Numbered from the stretch's first letter, positions 54,058 to 63,880 are shown. The stretch is DNA of 64,000 nucleotides from Planococcus halotolerans (GCF_003289955.1 NZ_QLZR01000001.1:868001-932000), one strand, 5' to 3'. A program made the numbers and translations. The notes: generated by a model not told the origin, from the sequence alone.

Positions 54058-54405
54058 CATACGCTTCGGCGCTTTGGACAGGGCAAAGATTATGCTCCTG
54101 CGCACTGCTCGTCGCAAAGGCGGGCCATCTTCGTATGGCACACCTTGCCTCCCGCAATAAGCCGAGAAGATCACTCGTCTTATTGTTCCGTCGGCATTCG
54201 CCTGCTCCTGAGCCGCGCCGGCGCTGGGTGATTAACTTTGGTGAAGAGAGTCTCTAAGATATGGAGCAAAACAGCGAAGACGCCTTGGGGAGCAGGCGAA
54301 TGCCGACGAAGTGCTGAGATCCACTCGGGCGAAGTGGAACGAGACCGAGTTAGCTCAGCGCAAGCCCCCGGCAAGCGAGCTGTTTTGCGGAATATCGATT
54401 GCTAT
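54058..54405. repeat. Intergenic repeat family B, copy 2 (long)
   Basis: About 350 bases without a credible gene between mnmG and rsmG. Shares the blocks CGCTTCGGCGCTTTGGACA, GCCTCCCGCAATAAGCC, CACTCGTCTTATTG, GCAAAACAGCGAAGACGC and TTTTGCGGAATATC with 3180-3350. Internal inverted arms: GCAAAACAGC (about 54269) with GCTGTTTTGC (about 54380), and GGCATTCGCCTGCTCC (about 54192) with GGAGCAGGCGAATGCC (about 54289). GCTCCTGC/CGTCGCAAAG is a module also in A2 and A6. Confidence 0.8.
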
Positions 54406-54448
54406 GATTTTTTAACTTATTAATCATGCCTAATATTTAATGTCTAAA

Positions 54449-56338
54449 TCATACCGAAACTTTAGCAATTCTTCCTTGTTCAATATACACCAAAAGAATC
54501 GAAATGTCAGCAGGGTTTACGCCTGAAATTCGGGAAGCCTGTGCGATGGAAAGAGGTCTGACTTCTGACAGTTTGCCTCTGGCTTCTGTCGCAATCCCGG
54601 AAATCGCATGGTAATCGATGTCTTCCGGAATCTTTTTGTTTTCCATTTTTTTGAGTTTATCCACTTGCTGCAAGGATTTTTCAATATAACCTTCATACTT
54701 CACTTGAATTTCGACTTGCTCTTTGATCTCATCGCTGAGTTCAATGTCGGATTCTGTGAGTTTGGAAATCATGTTGTACGTCATTTCCGGGCGTTTCAAT
54801 AGATCTGCGCCGCGGATGCCGTCTTTCAGCTCGCTGCCGCCTGCATCACGGATGGCTGCCTGAGTTTCTTCATTCGGCTTGATCATGACTTTACGCAAAC
54901 GTGCGATTTCATCTTCGATCAGCTGTTTTTTCAGGGTAAAGCGCTCATAGCGTGCATCGTCGATCATACCGATTTTATGGCCCAGTTCAGTCAAACGCAT
55001 ATCTGCATTATCGTGGCGGAGCAATAGACGGTATTCAGCGCGCGATGTCAAAAGACGGTAAGGCTCGCTCGTCCCTTTTGTTACCAGGTCATCGATGAGA
55101 ACACCGATATAGGCGTCGGAACGGCTCAGAATCACTTCTGCTTTGCCGAGCACTTTCGCTGCTGCGTTGATGCCGGCCATCAATCCTTGGCCTGCCGCTT
55201 CTTCGTAGCCGGAAGTTCCATTGATCTGGCCAGCTGTATAGAGATTCACAATTTGTTTTGATTCGAGTGTCGGCCATAATTGCGTCGGTACGATCGCATC
55301 ATATTCGATGGCATAGCCAGCACGCATCATATCAGCTTTTTCAAGTCCTGGAATGGATTCCAAAAGCTTGCGCTGAACGTGTTCAGGAAGGCTTGTAGAC
55401 AGCCCCTGTACATAGACTTCGCTGGTATTGCGGCCTTCCGGTTCAAGGAAAATCTGGTGTCTCGGCTTGTCGGCGAAACGGACGATTTTGTCCTCGATCG
55501 ATGGGCAATAACGCGGGCCTGTACCTTTTGCCATACCCGAATACATCGGTGACAAGTGAAGATTTTCATCGATGATCTGGTGTGTTTCGGCAGTCGTATA
55601 CGTCAGCCAGCAAGGCAATTGATCAAGAATAAATTCTTTTGTTTCGAAACTGAAAGCGCGCGGCTCGTCATCGCCGGGCTGGATTTCCGTTTTCGAGTAA
55701 TCGATGCTTTTGCTGTTGACGCGCGGAGGTGTACCGGTTTTGAAACGCACAGTTTCAAAGCCAAGTTCCTCCAGGTGTTCAGCCAATTTAATCGATGGCT
55801 GCTGGTTGTTCGGTCCGCTTGAATAGCGAAGATCGCCGATGATGATTTCACCGCGGAGGAAGGTACCAGTCGTGATGACCACTGAATTGGCGCGGTAAAT
55901 GCCGCCAGCCTGTGTAATCAACCCTTTAACTGTGCCGTCTTCGACAATCAGCTTTTCAACCACTCCCTGGTGAAGGGCAAGATTTTCTTCATCTTCCATC
56001 AGGCGTTTCATTTCCTGCTGGTAAAGCACTTTATCAGCTTGGGCGCGTAACGCGCGTACAGCCGGCCCTTTAGCCGTATTCAACATTCTCATCTGAATGT
56101 GTGTTTTATCGATAACGCGTCCCATGGCTCCGCCAAGTGCGTCAATTTCGCGTACAACAATGCCTTTCGCCGGTCCACCGATGGACGGGTTACATGGCAT
56201 AAACGCGATCATATCCAAATTCATCGTCAAGGCGAGCGTTTTAGCTCCCATGCGGGCAGATGCGAGTGCTGCTTCAGCACCTGCGTGTCCGGCTCCTACA
56301 ACGATTACATCGAACGTGCCTGCTTCAAATTGTGGCAT
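54449..56338 (-). CDS. mnmG: tRNA uridine-5-carboxymethylaminomethyl modification enzyme MnmG (GidA)
   Basis: A 629-residue FAD enzyme: [23 protein letters not shown] (FAD fold), [52 protein letters not shown], and [20 protein letters not shown]. With MnmE it installs the cmnm5 group on U34 of several tRNAs. It lies 22 bases after mnmE and forms an operon with it. Confidence 0.98.
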   Translation of the reverse strand: MPQFEAGTFDVIVVGAGHAGAEAALASARMGAKTLALTMNLDMIAFMPCNPSIGGPAKGIVVREIDALGGAMGRVIDKTHIQMRMLNTAKGPAVRALRAQADKVLYQQEMKRLMEDEENLALHQGVVEKLIVEDGTVKGLITQAGGIYRANSVVITTGTFLRGEIIIGDLRYSSGPNNQQPSIKLAEHLEELGFETVRFKTGTPPRVNSKSIDYSKTEIQPGDDEPRAFSFETKEFILDQLPCWLTYTTAETHQIIDENLHLSPMYSGMAKGTGPRYCPSIEDKIVRFADKPRHQIFLEPEGRNTSEVYVQGLSTSLPEHVQRKLLESIPGLEKADMMRAGYAIEYDAIVPTQLWPTLESKQIVNLYTAGQINGTSGYEEAAGQGLMAGINAAAKVLGKAEVILSRSDAYIGVLIDDLVTKGTSEPYRLLTSRAEYRLLLRHDNADMRLTELGHKIGMIDDARYERFTLKKQLIEDEIARLRKVMIKPNEETQAAIRDAGGSELKDGIRGADLLKRPEMTYNMISKLTESDIELSDEIKEQVEIQVKYEGYIEKSLQQVDKLKKMENKKIPEDIDYHAISGIATEARGKLSEVRPLSIAQASRISGVNPADISILLVYIEQGRIAKVSV

Positions 56339-56360
56339 GTCCGTTCATTCCCTTCAAATT

Positions 56361-57746
56361 TTATTTCCCTAGGCAAAACTGCGAGAATAATTGGTTCAGT
56401 AGGCCGTCATCCGCTGTATCGCCGATGATTTCCCCTAGTATTTCCCAAGTGCGTGTAACATCTATTTGGATCATATCGACCGGCACGTCCATTTCCGCGG
56501 CTGCTATAGCGTCCGAGATGGTTTGGTGCGCCTGGTGCAGCAATGAAATATGGCGTGCGTTCGAAACGTATGTCATATCCCCTGCTTCGATTTCCCCTTC
56601 GAAAAACAGGTCGGCAATCGCTTGTTCAAGCTGGTCGATTCCTTCTTCTTCTATTAAAGAGGTCGTCACCATCAATTTATCGCCCGCAAGTCTCTGCAAT
56701 TGCTCCATATCGATTTTACGGGGCAAATCGGTTTTATTGACGACGACAATGTAATTCATTCCTTTGACCGCTTCAAACAATAATGCATCTTCTTCGGTCA
56801 GTTCTTCAGCATAATTCAGCACATAAAGGATCAGATCTGCTTCCTTCAGCACTTTGCGTGAACGTTCCACACCGATGCGCTCGACAATATCCTCGGTTTC
56901 CCGGATTCCTGCCGTATCGACCAAACGAAGCGGTACACCGCGTACATTCACATATTCCTCTATTATATCACGGGTCGTCCCCGCAATTTCAGTAACGATG
57001 GCTTTATTTTCCTGGACCAGGCTGTTCAGCAGGGAAGATTTCCCGACGTTCGGCCGCCCCACAATTACTGTGGAAAGCCCTTCCCGCAGAATTTTTCCCT
57101 GGGAAGAAGTCTGGAGCAGCTTATCGATCTCTGCCTGCACCCATTTCGCCTTTTCAAGCATCATTGGACGCGTCATTTCTTCGACATCATCGTATTCCGG
57201 ATAATCGATATTGACTTCCATCTGCGCAATCGACTCAAGAAGCGCCTGGCGCAGCGTGCCAATCAGTTTCGACAGCCGCCCTTCCATTTGCCCGAGCGCC
57301 ACATCCATGGCCCGATCCGTTTTCGCGCGAATCAAATCCATAACAGCTTCCGCCTGTGACAAATCGATCCGTCCATTCAGGAATGCGCGTTTCGTAAATT
57401 CACCGGGCTCCGCAAGGCGTGCCCCTGCGCGCAGTACAAGCTGCAGCACACGGTTTACCGAAACGATTCCGCCGTGGCAATTAATTTCAATAACGTCTTC
57501 ACGTGTAAAAGTTTTCGGCCCTTTCATGAAAGACACCATTACTTCTTCCACTACTTCCTCTGTCCACGGATTTTCGAGATGGCCGTAATGGATGGTATGC
57601 GTGGCTTGGTCAGCCAGATTTTTGCCGCTTGGTGCGCGGAACAGACGGTCGGCAATCGAAATCGCTTCAGGTCCGCTCAAACGGACAATGGCGATGGCCC
57701 CTTCGCCGCTGGGTGTCGATATCGCAGCAATCGTATCGAACTCCAT
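56361..57746 (-). CDS. mnmE: tRNA modification GTPase MnmE (TrmE)
   Basis: A 461-residue GTPase: [24 protein letters not shown] is the folate-binding N-terminal domain; the G domain has [32 protein letters not shown] and NKTDLP; the C-terminus FCLGK carries the catalytic cysteine. Partner of MnmG. ATG at 57746 follows GAGGAGG; the frame is open 21 codons further but without a site. Confidence 0.98.
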   Translation of the reverse strand: MEFDTIAAISTPSGEGAIAIVRLSGPEAISIADRLFRAPSGKNLADQATHTIHYGHLENPWTEEVVEEVMVSFMKGPKTFTREDVIEINCHGGIVSVNRVLQLVLRAGARLAEPGEFTKRAFLNGRIDLSQAEAVMDLIRAKTDRAMDVALGQMEGRLSKLIGTLRQALLESIAQMEVNIDYPEYDDVEEMTRPMMLEKAKWVQAEIDKLLQTSSQGKILREGLSTVIVGRPNVGKSSLLNSLVQENKAIVTEIAGTTRDIIEEYVNVRGVPLRLVDTAGIRETEDIVERIGVERSRKVLKEADLILYVLNYAEELTEEDALLFEAVKGMNYIVVVNKTDLPRKIDMEQLQRLAGDKLMVTTSLIEEEGIDQLEQAIADLFFEGEIEAGDMTYVSNARHISLLHQAHQTISDAIAAAEMDVPVDMIQIDVTRTWEILGEIIGDTADDGLLNQLFSQFCLGK

Positions 57747-58126
57747 GATGTATCCTCCTCTATGTGCAGAAAAATCAAATGCCGGGCCAGAAAAATTATC
57801 CACACCCACATTTTATCTTTTCATCTATAAAAATTATTGTTTGCTCTTTAAAAAAGTTGTCCACATGTGGACAACTCGGAAAAGTACATGACTTTCTAAC
57901 ATATTACAATAGCATAAATTCCCTTGAACCGAAAGACAGAGAACTTGGTTTACCCGAATTATTTCCCTTGTTATTTCGATTATTTCGCTATGCATTCAAA
58001 TGTATTTTTACTCATTCAATCGAATCGGCACACTTCCCGTCCTCTTCTCCCTCTTTTTTCTCCTAGAACATCCTAAAATTTTGGCAATAAAAAAGCAGCC
58101 CACTCATGAAAGTGGACTGCTTTTGT
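57747..58126. other. Intergenic region between mnmE and jag
   Basis: No gene. Contains a perfect DnaA box TTATCCACA (57796-57804), a perfect 20-bp palindrome GTTGTCCACATGTGGACAAC (57856-57875), the mnmE promoter region and the jag terminator. Confidence 0.6.
58088..58124 (-). terminator. Terminator of the yidC-jag operon
   Basis: AAAAGCAGTCCACTTTC pairs with AAGTGGGCTGCTTTT (two mismatches) followed by a T run on the minus strand. Confidence 0.85.
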
Positions 58127-58888
58127 TTACCGCAACGGTTCAATGACCAGATAACGGTTCGGATCTTTTCCTTCTGAATAGGTATCGATATCAAGCCGTC
58201 TCGACAAAGCTTGGTGAATCACTTTGCGTTCGTAGGACGGCATCGGTTCAAACTGGACGCGGCTTCCGGTGCGGATTGCTTTGTCAGCCATCCGGTCCGC
58301 CAGCTGTTCCAGTGTTTCCTGGCGGCGTTCCCGGTAGTTTTCTGCGTCCAACTCGACCATTACAAACCCTTTGGCGTGTTTATTGGCCACTAATTGCGCC
58401 AATTGCTGAAGCGAATTCAAGGTATGTCCTCTTTTTCCGATCAGCATCGCCACTTTTTCGCTTTCCAGATAAAAACTGGCTTGCTTGCCTTTGACTGTAT
58501 GGCTGATCGACAAATCATCGATGCCCATTTCTTTCGCCACAGACTGCAAGTATTTCTTGGTTTCTTCAATCGCCTGGTCATTTGAAGGACGGGATTTTTC
58601 CTGCGCGTCGGCAGTTACTTCCTCTTCTCCCTCTTTTTCAACCGTTTTTTCGCCAAGATCTTCATTTACTGCAGGAATTTCAGATTCAACTTCGCTTTTC
58701 GGCATTTCAGGCTCCGGTTTGTTCACCGTCACTTCGACTTCCGCCTGTTTCGCGCCAAATCCCAAAAATCCTTTTTTCTCTTCCTGTATTACGTTGATGT
58801 TCACTTCTTCGCGTGTAACTTGGAGTTTTTCTAATGCTGCAGATATCGCGTTTTCAACAGTTGTACCCGTCTGCGTAATCTGTTTCAC
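58127..58888 (-). CDS. jag: RNA-binding protein Jag (KhpB/EloR)
   Basis: A 253-residue protein: N-terminal Jag domain (TGTTVENAISAALEKLQVTREEVNINVIQEEKKGFLGFG), an acidic variable linker (about 60-110), a KH domain with LIGKRGHTLNSLQQLAQLV, and an R3H domain with FEPMPSYERKVIHQALS. It partners with KhpA and affects cell elongation in related species. The GTG at 58888 overlaps the yidC stop (GTGA). Confidence 0.95.
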   Translation of the reverse strand: MKQITQTGTTVENAISAALEKLQVTREEVNINVIQEEKKGFLGFGAKQAEVEVTVNKPEPEMPKSEVESEIPAVNEDLGEKTVEKEGEEEVTADAQEKSRPSNDQAIEETKKYLQSVAKEMGIDDLSISHTVKGKQASFYLESEKVAMLIGKRGHTLNSLQQLAQLVANKHAKGFVMVELDAENYRERRQETLEQLADRMADKAIRTGSRVQFEPMPSYERKVIHQALSRRLDIDTYSEGKDPNRYLVIEPLR

Positions 58889-59664
58889 TTTTTAGCCCCT
58901 CCTGCTTTCGTTTTAACAGGTTGTTGCACTTCTTTCTTTTCCCATGGACGGTAAATGAACATATTTTGAATGATTGAAATGATGTTCCCGATTACCCAAT
59001 AAAGCGTTAGAGCTGACGGTAAAATAATACCGAATCCGATAATCATGAACGGCATGAAATACATCATGGCTTTCATTTGTGGATTGTCCATCGCAGGACC
59101 CGTACGCAATACGACAAATTGCATCAAACCGGCAATGACCGCCAAAATAATGCTTGGTTCTGCAAGCGGAAAGATAAAGAATGCTCCCAGATTAATCTCT
59201 GGTGTGCTGTTCATCCGGCTGATTGCGTGGTAAAAACCGATAAGGACCGGCATTTGGACCAGCACCGGCAGACAGCCCGCCATCGGGTTGACGCCACGTT
59301 CCTGGAACATTGCCATCATTTCTTTTTGGTACTTCTGCTGTGTTACAGCATCTTTTGATTTGTATTTCTCTTTCAAATTCTTAAGTTCCGGCTGGATTTC
59401 CTGCATGCGCTTCGAACTTTTCGTCTGTTTGATCATCAGCGGCAGCATCACCAATCGGATGATGATTGTTACTGCAATGATCCCGAATGCATAAGTTCCC
59501 AACAGATCTGCAAAATAGGTAATGGCTGATACTAATGGCCAAACTATAAATTCGTTCCAGAATCCTTCGCTGTCACTGCTGATTGGCTGGTCAAATTCTG
59601 TACAGCCGGACAACAGCAAGGCAACGCCTATCAGCGCGATAATCAATAAATTACGCTTATTCAA
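58885..59664 (-). CDS. yidC: Membrane protein insertase YidC (SpoIIIJ-type)
   Basis: A 259-residue lipoprotein insertase: signal LLIIALIGVALLLSGC with the lipobox cysteine, then five membrane helices including FGIIAVTIIIRLVMLPLMIKQTKSSKRMQEIQPELKNLKEKYKSKD (conserved Arg in helix 1) and PMAGCLPVLVQMPVLIGFYHAI. It inserts membrane proteins with or without Sec. Starts with TTG at 59664 after GGGGGAAG. Operon rnpA-yidC-jag. Confidence 0.97.
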   Translation of the reverse strand: MNKRNLLIIALIGVALLLSGCTEFDQPISSDSEGFWNEFIVWPLVSAITYFADLLGTYAFGIIAVTIIIRLVMLPLMIKQTKSSKRMQEIQPELKNLKEKYKSKDAVTQQKYQKEMMAMFQERGVNPMAGCLPVLVQMPVLIGFYHAISRMNSTPEINLGAFFIFPLAEPSIILAVIAGLMQFVVLRTGPAMDNPQMKAMMYFMPFMIIGFGIILPSALTLYWVIGNIISIIQNMFIYRPWEKKEVQQPVKTKAGGAKK

Positions 59665-59725
59665 GCTTCTTCCCCCAAACTAATTCTATATTACTTCTAT
59701 AGTAACATTCCCTTTGGTGCGCTTT

Positions 59726-60067
59726 CTACTTCTTTGGCAAAGCGCGGGCAATTTTTAAAACATGCTGCAAACTTTTCTTGCTTTCATGAAAATCCATTTT
59801 GGCCGCCTGTTGCCGGGCGATGATAACATAATCCGCGTTTGGCGCCAGCTCTTCCTTCATTTCGAGGAAAGCCTGCCTGATATAACGCTTGATGCGGTTC
59901 CTCGTCACTGCGTTGCCGACTTTCTTGCTGACCGATAAGCCGATCCTGAATTCAGGCTGATCGCTTTTCAGTACATAGACAATGAATTGGCGATTCGCAA
60001 ACGACTTTCCTTGCTTGAAAACCCTCTGGAATTCTTTGTCCTTCTTGATCCGTTGATGCTTATTCAT
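59726..60067 (-). CDS. rnpA: Ribonuclease P protein component
   Basis: A 113-residue basic protein: [53 protein letters not shown] (RNR signature), and [13 protein letters not shown]. With the RNase P RNA it processes tRNA 5' ends. In most bacteria it is co-transcribed with rpmH; here a terminator and two repeats lie between them. Confidence 0.97.
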   Translation of the reverse strand: MNKHQRIKKDKEFQRVFKQGKSFANRQFIVYVLKSDQPEFRIGLSVSKKVGNAVTRNRIKRYIRQAFLEMKEELAPNADYVIIARQQAAKMDFHESKKSLQHVLKIARALPKK

Positions 60068-60118
60068 ATTTTCACCTGCTTATTGAGCTGTATATAAGGA
60101 AGTGCGGTTTTGGAGACT

Positions 60119-60259
60119 GAACGGCCGTTTCCGCTTTTCTGTGTCCAGACTCCGGCGACCCAGCTCTTCGGGTCATAAGCCGGCCCAGCTGCGCGATCAG
60201 GATCGCTTCGCTGTTCCGTCTTATGCCTTTCAGAGCTTAACGGGTGCCGTCGCTTTTCT
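60119..60259. repeat. Intergenic repeat family A, copy A5
   Basis: Begins with a leftover tail module CTGAACGGCCGTTTCCGCTTTTCT, then GTGTCCAGACTCCGGCGACCC, inner hairpin arms TCATAAGCC/GTCTTATGCC and the short tail GGGTGCCGTCGCTTTTCTA, directly followed by A6. Confidence 0.85.
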
Positions 60260-60459
60260 ATTGTCCAGACTCCAACGGCCAACTCCTCGAGTCGTAAGCC
60301 ACTCTGGCTATGCGGCTGAAAACACGCCGCTTCGCCAGATCGTAAAAAACCTTACTGCTCCTGCATCGCTGCGCTAGCTTCGTCGCAAAGATATGTCCCA
60401 AATTACATTTGGTCCATCTCTTGCTTGTCGGAGCTAAACGGCCGTTTCCGCTTTTCTAA
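60260..60459. repeat. Intergenic repeat family A, copy A6 (long form)
   Basis: Starts TTGTCCAGACTCCAACGGCC, contains the ATGCGGCTGAAAACACGCCGC hairpin as in A1, the optional GCTCCTGCATCGCTGCG module as in A2, and ends CGGCCGTTTCCGCTTTTCTA against the rpmH terminator. Confidence 0.85.
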
Positions 60460-60460
60460 A

Positions 60461-60489
60461 AAAAAAAGACCACTGATGCGGTCAGTGGA
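60461..60489 (-). terminator. Terminator of rpmH
   Basis: Minus strand: TCCACTGA/TCAGTGGTC hairpin followed by TTTTTTTTTT, directly after the rpmH stop codon. Confidence 0.9.
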
Positions 60490-60490
60490 C

Positions 60491-60628
60491 TTAAGCTGAT
60501 AGTACTTTTCTTCCTTTACGGCGGCGTGCTGCGATAACGCGGCGTCCGTTCTTTGTGCTCATACGTGCTCTGAAGCCGTGTACTTTGCTGTGTTTACGTT
60601 TATTTGGTTGATATGTGCGCAATGTCAT
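60491..60628 (-). CDS. rpmH: 50S ribosomal protein bL34
   Basis: A 45-residue very basic protein read directly from the sequence: [43 protein letters not shown]. This is the universal bL34 pattern. RBS AGGAGGTG. Too short for automatic calls but unambiguous. It is divergent from dnaA across oriC, as in Bacillus. Confidence 0.98.
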   Translation of the reverse strand: MTLRTYQPNKRKHSKVHGFRARMSTKNGRRVIAARRRKGRKVLSA

Positions 60629-60693
60629 ATATGACACCTCCTGAAATGAGAGTTATCGATTTATCTTTATTTATCTTAAAGACAGTCTCGACT

Positions 60694-60723
60694 ATTATAA
60701 TGGCTGTTCCTATCAAATGTCAA
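60694..60723 (-). promoter_or_regulatory. Promoter of rpmH
   Basis: Minus strand: TTGACA, 18 bases, TATAAT, a full consensus sigma-A promoter about 65-95 bases before rpmH. Confidence 0.88.
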
Positions 60724-60771
60724 TATCTTATTCTGGGTCCCGTTATTCTTTGATAATAATGTTATCCACAT

Positions 60772-61058
60772 CCTTAAAATATTTTTCCGGATTTGCTGTG
60801 CAGTATTTTTTTCGGTAAAATAATTATCCACACCCCTTATCTACAAGTTCCGCACATACAAACCCCATGTGGATAGCTTCATTGTGCATTAATTGCTTTG
60901 TGTGGATAAGTTCAAGAACTTCTTGTATTGTCTATTCTTTTTTGGTAACATTAACTTGTTTTCACTTGTTGATAATTTTTATACCAAAATACTTATCCAC
61001 AAACTGTGGGTAAGATGTGGATAGTTATTCACCACCCTGTTTACGAATGTTATCCACA
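60772..61058. other. oriC, upstream DnaA-box cluster (incC-like)
   Basis: Perfect boxes TTATCCACA at 60772, 60824, 60993 and 61050, and TGTGGATAA at 60901; near matches at 60869, 61005, 61016 and 61025. Nine boxes in 290 bases between rpmH and dnaA. The last ones overlap the dnaA promoter region, which fits autorepression of dnaA. Confidence 0.93.
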
Positions 61059-61118
61059 GCCTGTGGCTTTGTGTATGATATACTTAAAAAATATTTTACA
61101 TATAAAGGAGAAACGCTA

Positions 61119-62462
61119 TTGGAACACTTAGACGAAATTTGGTCGAGTGTCTTAGCCCAAGTTGAAACAAAAATCTCCAAACCCAGTTTTGAAACATGGT
61201 TAAAATCAACAAAACTTCTATCTTATCAGGGTGATACCGTCACGATATCCGCTCCTAATTCATTTGCACGCGACTGGTTGGAAAACCATTACGTCCATTT
61301 GATTACAGGAATCCTTTCGGATCTGACAGGTGATGATCTGCTGATAAAATTTGTTGTGCCCAAAGATCAGGACATGGATGATTTTCAGCTTCCAGCGCCC
61401 CGCGTTAAGCCGGGCCAGAATGATCAGCAGGAGTTTTTACCGGGAATGCTGAACCCCAAATACACTTTTGATACCTTTGTAATTGGATCAGGCAACCGTT
61501 TCGCACATGCTGCATCTCTTGCAGTAGCCGAAGCTCCCGCAAAAGCATATAATCCGCTGTTTATCTACGGGGGCGTAGGACTTGGCAAGACCCACCTCAT
61601 GCACGCAATCGGACATTATGTCCTCGAACACAACCCGAATGCCAAAGTGGTTTATTTGTCATCGGAAAAATTCACCAACGAATTCATCAACTCCATCCGA
61701 GATAACCAAACCGTCGATTTCCGCAATAAATACCGGAGTGTCGATATTCTTTTGATTGATGATATTCAGTTTTTGGCTGGAAAAGAGCAGACACAGGAAG
61801 AGTTTTTCCATACCTTTAATACACTGCACGAAGAATCCAAACAAATCATCATCTCCAGTGACCGGCCGCCGAAAGAGATTCCTACACTCGAAGACCGCTT
61901 GCGGTCGCGTTTCGAATGGGGATTGATCACGGATATTACACCGCCTGACCTGGAAACACGGATCGCCATCCTCCGCAAAAAAGCGAAAGCGGATGGACTT
62001 GATATTCCGAATGATGTCATGACGTATATCGCCAATTCCATCGATTCGAATATCCGGGAACTGGAGGGCGCTTTGATTCGCGTTGTGGCTTATTCTTCCT
62101 TGATCAACCGCGATATGAGCGCTGATCTGGCAGCGGAAGCGCTGAAAGATATCATGCCGAACGCGAAACCGAAAGTCATTACGATACTCGATATCCAGCA
62201 TGCTGTCGGTGATCAATTCAATATCAAAATTGAAGATTTCAAGACGAAACGCCGCACGAAGGACATCGCTTATCCGAGACAGGTGGCCATGTATCTTTCC
62301 CGTGAACTGACTGATTTTTCATTGCCTAAAATCGGTGAGGAATTCGGAGGGCGCGACCATACGACGGTCATCCATGCCCACGAGAAAATCTCGACGATGC
62401 TGAAAGACAATCAGCAGCTCCAGCAGGATGTAAAAGATATCAAAAAAGCGCTCACCAAGTAA
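61119..62462 (+). CDS. dnaA: Chromosomal replication initiator DnaA
   Basis: A 447-residue AAA+ initiator. Domain I is [33 protein letters not shown]. Domain III has Walker [18 protein letters not shown], Walker [27 protein letters not shown] and [11 protein letters not shown] (sensor/arginine finger). Domain IV has the DnaA-box helix [49 protein letters not shown]. The start is TTG at 61119 with AAAGGAG 8 bases upstream; the open frame extends further back through the promoter. Confidence 0.98.
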   Translation: MEHLDEIWSSVLAQVETKISKPSFETWLKSTKLLSYQGDTVTISAPNSFARDWLENHYVHLITGILSDLTGDDLLIKFVVPKDQDMDDFQLPAPRVKPGQNDQQEFLPGMLNPKYTFDTFVIGSGNRFAHAASLAVAEAPAKAYNPLFIYGGVGLGKTHLMHAIGHYVLEHNPNAKVVYLSSEKFTNEFINSIRDNQTVDFRNKYRSVDILLIDDIQFLAGKEQTQEEFFHTFNTLHEESKQIIISSDRPPKEIPTLEDRLRSRFEWGLITDITPPDLETRIAILRKKAKADGLDIPNDVMTYIANSIDSNIRELEGALIRVVAYSSLINRDMSADLAAEALKDIMPNAKPKVITILDIQHAVGDQFNIKIEDFKTKRRTKDIAYPRQVAMYLSRELTDFSLPKIGEEFGGRDHTTVIHAHEKISTMLKDNQQLQQDVKDIKKALTK

Positions 62463-62470
62463 AAAAGAGC

Positions 62471-62600
62471 TGTGGATAAGCCCTCAAATAATGCAGAGGC
62501 TTGCGCACAGCTTATCTACATGTGGATAACCCGCTATGATTCAGCAAAAAGGGGTTATCCACATATTCACAGGCCCTACTACTATTATTACTTTAAAAGC
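62471..62600. other. oriC, dnaA-dnaN unwinding region with DnaA-trios
   Basis: Boxes at 62471 (TGTGGATAA), 62512 (TTATCTACA), 62521 (TGTGGATAA) and 62555 (TTATCCACA), then TATTCACAG, a GGCCC GC-cluster and TACTACTATTATTACT, a run of DnaA-trio repeats, followed by A+T-rich DNA with (AT)n to the dnaN start. This is the basal unwinding system layout known from B. subtilis. Confidence 0.9.
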
Positions 62601-62635
62601 TTTAAACAAAATATATATATAAGCGAGGTTCGAGA

Positions 62636-63772
62636 ATGAAATTCGAGATAATGCGTGAACGATTAGTTGAAGGTTTAAATGATGTAATGAAAGCAGTCAG
62701 TTCAAAAACGACGATTCCTATTTTAACGGGTATCAAAATGGACGTTTCTTCAGAAGGAATGAGATTGACAGGCAGTGATTCAGATATCACAATCCAGACT
62801 TTCATCCCGGCTGAAGAAGACGGCGAACAGATCATTCGGGTCGCACAAGGAGGAAGCATCGTTCTCCAAGCGAAAGTTTTCGGGGAAATTATCCGTAAAT
62901 TGCCGACAAGTGATGTGGAAATCGAAATCACAGGCAATTTCCAGACCCATATTCGTTCAGGTAAATCCGAGTTCCATCTAATAGGACTGGATGCAATGGA
63001 TTATCCACAATTACCGGAAATTCAAGACGACCGCCTGTTCACAATTCCTGCAGATCTATTGAAGACAATCAACCGTGAAACTGTTTTTGCAGTATCGAGT
63101 TCTGAAACCCGTCCGGTTCTTACTGGCGTACACTGGGAAGTCAAAGATGGGGAATTGGTTTGCGTTGCTACCGACAGCCACCGTCTTGCCCGCCGTAAAA
63201 CGAAATTGGAAACTCTTCCGGAAGGCGAATACAGCGTCGTCATTCCAGGAAAGAGTCTGAATGAGCTGAATAAAATCCTTGATGACAATTCCGAGCCGGT
63301 TGAAATCGTCATGACGAACCAGCAGGTATTGTTCAAATCGAAGCATATTCTTTTCTTCTCAAGATTATTGGAAGGAAATTACCCGGATACTTCACGTTTA
63401 ATCCCGGCGGAATACAAAACAAATGTCACAGTAAATGGCCGTTCATTGCTTCAGGCAATTGACCGCGCTTCTTTATTGGCACGCGAAGAACGCAATAATG
63501 TCGTTCGCTTTTCAGCCTCAGAAGGCAGCGACGTTGAAGTTTCTTCCAATTCACCGGAAGTCGGGAAGGTCGAAGAGCAGCTTCAGGCACAAAGTATAGA
63601 AGGGGAAGATCTGAAAATCTCCTTCAGTGCGAAATTCATGATGGATGCGCTGAAAGCAATTGATGGCCAAGATGTGGTTATTCAATTCACAGGCGCAATG
63701 CGTCCATTCGTTTTGAAATCGGCACTGGATGATTCGATTCTCCAGCTTATTCTTCCTGTCCGGACATATTAA
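62636..63772 (+). CDS. dnaN: DNA polymerase III beta subunit (sliding clamp)
   Basis: A 378-residue clamp with three similar domains: MKFEIMRERLVEGLNDVMKAVSSKTTIPILTGIKM, FTIPADLLKTINRETVFAVSSSETRPVLTGVHWEV, and FSAKFMMDALKAIDGQDVVIQFTGAMRPFVLK. The C-terminus QLILPVRTY is the canonical clamp end. It holds polymerase on DNA. GCGAGG precedes the ATG. Confidence 0.98.
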   Translation: MKFEIMRERLVEGLNDVMKAVSSKTTIPILTGIKMDVSSEGMRLTGSDSDITIQTFIPAEEDGEQIIRVAQGGSIVLQAKVFGEIIRKLPTSDVEIEITGNFQTHIRSGKSEFHLIGLDAMDYPQLPEIQDDRLFTIPADLLKTINRETVFAVSSSETRPVLTGVHWEVKDGELVCVATDSHRLARRKTKLETLPEGEYSVVIPGKSLNELNKILDDNSEPVEIVMTNQQVLFKSKHILFFSRLLEGNYPDTSRLIPAEYKTNVTVNGRSLLQAIDRASLLAREERNNVVRFSASEGSDVEVSSNSPEVGKVEEQLQAQSIEGEDLKISFSAKFMMDALKAIDGQDVVIQFTGAMRPFVLKSALDDSILQLILPVRTY

Positions 63773-63789
63773 ACACCCAGTAACACCTC

Positions 63790-63818
63790 AGGATAGCCCA
63801 TACAGGCTATCCTTTTTT
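63790..63818 (+). terminator. Terminator of dnaA-dnaN
   Basis: GGATAGCC/GGCTATCC with a six-base loop and T6, 18 bases after the dnaN stop. Confidence 0.9.
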
Positions 63819-63880
63819 ACTTCTGGGGGTATTTAGGGTAAAATAGAGGGAAAGACTACGAATTGAAGGATGAGTGCATT

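Noticed and set aside
57480..57520. parS-like TCACGTGTAAA in mnmE and a similar one in dnaB
   Set aside because: Only the central CACGTG and a few flanking bases match; both are explained by coding sequence.
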